A stretch of DNA of 9,048 bases, from positions 1-9,048 of the forward strand of contig JALOOE010000048.1 of NCBI GenBank assembly GCA_025454565.1, given 5' to 3'. The notes below the pieces were generated by a model. That model was not told where the DNA came from and did no database searches. It worked only from the letters and a program-made list of their open reading frames with translations. Both the position numbers and the translations under genes were made by a program. This document shows, in pieces, positions 7,175-9,048 of this stretch. Each line of letters begins with the position of its first letter. Within the stretch, counting starts at the first letter, position 1. This stretch comes from Anaerolineae bacterium. Its GTDB lineage: Bacteria > Chloroflexota > Anaerolineae > CG2-30-64-16.

Positions 7175-8047
7175 TCACCCCTTCACCGCCCCGGCTGTCA
7201 GACCGGCGACTAAGTAGCGCTGTAGGAAGGCGAAGACGATCACCACTGGGACGATGTTCACCAACGCGGCGCTGGAGAGCAAGCGAAAGTCGGCTTCGTC
7301 GGGGCCGATCAGGGTGTAAATGCCGACCGTGAGTGGCCGTAAATCGGGGATGCGTAGCATCACGGCGGCCGTCGTGAAGTCGTTCCAGTGCCCAATGAAC
7401 TGCAAGATCAACAAGGCCGCCAGCCCCGGCACCATCATCGGCACCAGGATTCGCCCGACGGTTTGGAGCTTGTTGGCGCCATCCATCCAGGCTGCCTCGT
7501 CCAGGTCTTTGGGGATGCTGTCGAAGTAGCCCTTCAGGAACCAGGTACCGAAGGCGATACCGCCCACGCCGTAGAGCAAGATCAGGCCGAACTGCGTGTT
7601 CACCAGGCCGAGCGTGCTCATCATGACGTAGATCGGCACGATGCGCACCAACTGCGGGACAAGCTGAACGATGAGCAGGAAGGCGAGAAACGCCTGCTTG
7701 CCGCTGAAGTAGTGGCGCGACAGACCGTACGCGGCCAGGATGCTGAAGAACATCGTGATCAGCGAACCGCCCAGCGCGTAGAGGAAGCTGTTAACCAAAT
7801 AGCGGCCGATCGGCGTGACTTTGAAGATCTTTTCATAGGTCGTCCAATCCAGCTTGCTAGGGATCAGGTTGAGCGGTGCGCGATAGATATCCACGTTCGG
7901 CTTGACCGATGCGCTGATCAGCCAGATGATGGGAAAGATGAAGATCAGCGTGGATACGATGGCAACCGCATAGAGCAGGCCGCGATTGGCTGACCTGGCG
8001 AGCTTCGGGGCGTTCAGGGATGAACGCTCAGCAGCCTTCGTCGTCAT
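7175..8047 (-). CDS. sugar ABC transporter permease, MalG/UgpE type (CUT1), 290 aa
   Basis: This is one of the two membrane subunits of a binding-protein-dependent carbohydrate importer. The EAA loop that contacts the ATPase is clear and near consensus: E184-A-A-W-M-D-G190, then I200-L-V-P203. Membrane segments lie at roughly 23-45, 84-107, 118-140, 150-170, 207-225 and 261-280, which is the six-helix plan of MalG-type subunits. The short cytoplasmic N-terminus followed by SASVKPNVDIY after the first helix and the end LVAGLTAGAVKG are both typical of the family. GAGGAGG 8 bases upstream fixes the ATG at 8047, and only 3 bases separate it from the stop of the partner permease, so the two are co-translated. 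The substrate cannot be read from a permease; context suggests an oligosaccharide. The ATPase is not in this window; many CUT1 systems share an MsmK-type ATPase encoded elsewhere. Confidence 0.95.
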   Translation of the reverse strand: MTTKAAERSSLNAPKLARSANRGLLYAVAIVSTLIFIFPIIWLISASVKPNVDIYRAPLNLIPSKLDWTTYEKIFKVTPIGRYLVNSFLYALGGSLITMFFSILAAYGLSRHYFSGKQAFLAFLLIVQLVPQLVRIVPIYVMMSTLGLVNTQFGLILLYGVGGIAFGTWFLKGYFDSIPKDLDEAAWMDGANKLQTVGRILVPMMVPGLAALLILQFIGHWNDFTTAAVMLRIPDLRPLTVGIYTLIGPDEADFRLLSSAALVNIVPVVIVFAFLQRYLVAGLTAGAVKG

Positions 8048-8050
8048 CGG

Positions 8051-8983
8051 CTATGCCTCCTCGCGCTCGAACAGGATCATGCGCAGATACAGCAGGACGA
8101 AAACCATGATGACGAAGAACATCACCACGCCCATCGCCGCGGCGCGACCCAGCAGCCCGGCGGTGGCCCCGGCCGCACCGCGCGCGCCGAACGCGGTGAC
8201 GAACATGTAGAAGCCGATCGTAAAGGTCGCATTTGCTGGCCCGCCAAAGGTGAGCGCCAGGATCTTCTCGAAGATGCCAAACGTGGCGACAAACATGAAG
8301 ATCAAAGCCAAGCTCGAAATCTCGCGCATGAGTGGTAGCTTGATGAGGAAGAAGCGCTGCCAGGCGTTGGCGCCATCGACGGTTGCGGCCTCGATCTGTT
8401 CAGGGTCAATTGTCTGCAAGCCCCCCAATAAGAAGATCATCGTTGATCCGACGCTCGCCCAAATATTGACGAAGATAACCGAAAAACGTGCCCAGTGTGG
8501 ATTGCTGAAAAAGGGCAGCGTGCCCAGCCCCAAACGCTCCAAGAAAGCATTGATGAACCCGGCTGCGCTTTCATGCATCAACAGACGCCACATCAAGCCG
8601 ACAATGAGCGATGAGATTGCTAGCGGCAGGATGTAGGTGAGCCGGAAGACGATCCGGCCGCGCAACTTTTGATCCACCAGCAAGGCCAGCGCAAAAGCGA
8701 TGGTATATTGCAGCGGCACGGTGATCAAGACAAAAATGAACGTAAACTGGAGCGCCTCCCGAAACCGGGAATCGCTGAACAGAAAAGCGAAATTGTCCAG
8801 GCCGATCCACTGCGCGCCCGCGAGTGACGTGACCTGCATGTCCGTCATCGCCAGGTAGAACTGATAGAAGAGTGGGTAGATGCTAAGCGCCAGATACAGA
8901 ACTACACCCGGCAGGATGAAGGGCCAGGGGCCGCCCAGGAACCGCTCCAGGTGGCGGGTTGAGCGCGGGGTCGCAACAGCCAT
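8051..8983 (-). CDS. sugar ABC transporter permease, MalF/UgpA type (CUT1), 310 aa
   Basis: This is the partner inner-membrane subunit of the importer. The EAA loop is complete: E198-A-A-T-V-D-G204, then I214-K-L-P217. The N-terminal layout, with a short cytoplasmic tail, a first helix around 20-45, then WIGLDNFAFLF (59-69) before the next helix, is typical of UgpA/MalF-type proteins lacking the large MalF periplasmic loop. Further membrane segments lie at about 78-103, 113-135, 166-188, 222-244 and 283-303. AGGAGGT with a 6-base spacer precedes the ATG at 8983. The same frame stays open to the right edge of the window, but the Shine-Dalgarno and family start make this ATG convincing. One oddity is an extra Ala/Gly-rich stretch (ARGAAGATAGLLGRAAA, 267-283) between the last two helices, longer than the family norm as I know it. 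A solute-binding protein gene would be expected just upstream, outside the window. Confidence 0.95.
   Translation of the reverse strand: MAVATPRSTRHLERFLGGPWPFILPGVVLYLALSIYPLFYQFYLAMTDMQVTSLAGAQWIGLDNFAFLFSDSRFREALQFTFIFVLITVPLQYTIAFALALLVDQKLRGRIVFRLTYILPLAISSLIVGLMWRLLMHESAAGFINAFLERLGLGTLPFFSNPHWARFSVIFVNIWASVGSTMIFLLGGLQTIDPEQIEAATVDGANAWQRFFLIKLPLMREISSLALIFMFVATFGIFEKILALTFGGPANATFTIGFYMFVTAFGARGAAGATAGLLGRAAAMGVVMFFVIMVFVLLYLRMILFEREEA
8056..8062 (-). promoter_or_regulatory. Shine-Dalgarno of the MalG-type permease
   Basis: GAGGAGG on the minus strand lies 8 bases before the ATG at 8047, within the last codons of the first permease. Its strength and position point to coupled, near-equal synthesis of the two membrane subunits. 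Confidence 0.75.
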
Positions 8984-8989
8984 TTTTCG

Positions 8990-8996
8990 ACCTCCT
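8990..8996 (-). promoter_or_regulatory. strong Shine-Dalgarno of the MalF-type permease
   Basis: AGGAGGT on the minus strand lies 6 bases before the ATG at 8983, close to the ideal match and spacing. The remaining bases to the window edge (8997-9048) show no gene or promoter that I can support. Confidence 0.8.
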
Positions 8997-9048
8997 GGAA
9001 ACTCGTAATAGCAACCTTGTGCACAGCAGCGGAGATCGGCGGGATGGA

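Overview
The window is one coherent block of six genes, all read on the minus strand (right to left). I read it as part of a carbohydrate-uptake and carbohydrate-breakdown operon from a GC-rich bacterium. Two inner-membrane permeases of a CUT1 (maltose-type) sugar ABC transporter come first. They are followed by a GH38-like alpha-mannosidase-family enzyme, a 526-residue protein I cannot assign to a family, a serine beta-lactamase-fold hydrolase that looks like a family VIII esterase, and a GH28-like right-handed beta-helix protein that runs off the left edge. High GC, strong purine-rich Shine-Dalgarno sequences and this gene mix would suit a Chloroflexota-like (Anaerolineae-type) soil, sediment or thermal bacterium. 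That taxonomic guess rests on gene content alone and is weak.

Layout in transcription order. 9048-8984: 65 bases upstream, ending in a strong Shine-Dalgarno. 8983-8051: first permease (MalF/UgpA type). 8047-7175: second permease (MalG/UgpE type), starting 3 bases after the first. 7174-6992: a 183-base gap, the only real intergenic space, holding nested imperfect inverted repeats. 6991-4247: GH38-like enzyme. 4247-2667: unknown protein, joined by a TGATG overlap. 2658-1252: serine hydrolase. 1250-1: GH28-like beta-helix protein, starting one base after the preceding stop and cut by the window edge.

How they may work together (inference): the permeases import an oligosaccharide with the help of a solute-binding protein and an ATPase that are not in this window. 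None of the four downstream proteins has a recognisable signal peptide, so they would act in the cytoplasm. There they could deacylate the glycan (serine hydrolase) and cleave different linkages (GH38-like, GH28-like and perhaps the unknown protein). The substrate cannot be named from sequence; the GH28 and GH38 relationships hint at a uronate- or rhamnose-containing and/or alpha-mannose-like plant or microbial polysaccharide.

The most interesting items are the unassigned 526-residue protein in an enzyme operon, the nested inverted-repeat element between the transporter and enzyme genes, and the divergent active-site motifs in the GH28-like and GH38-like proteins. I saw no tRNA, rRNA, CRISPR array, transposase, phage gene or convincing intrinsic terminator.
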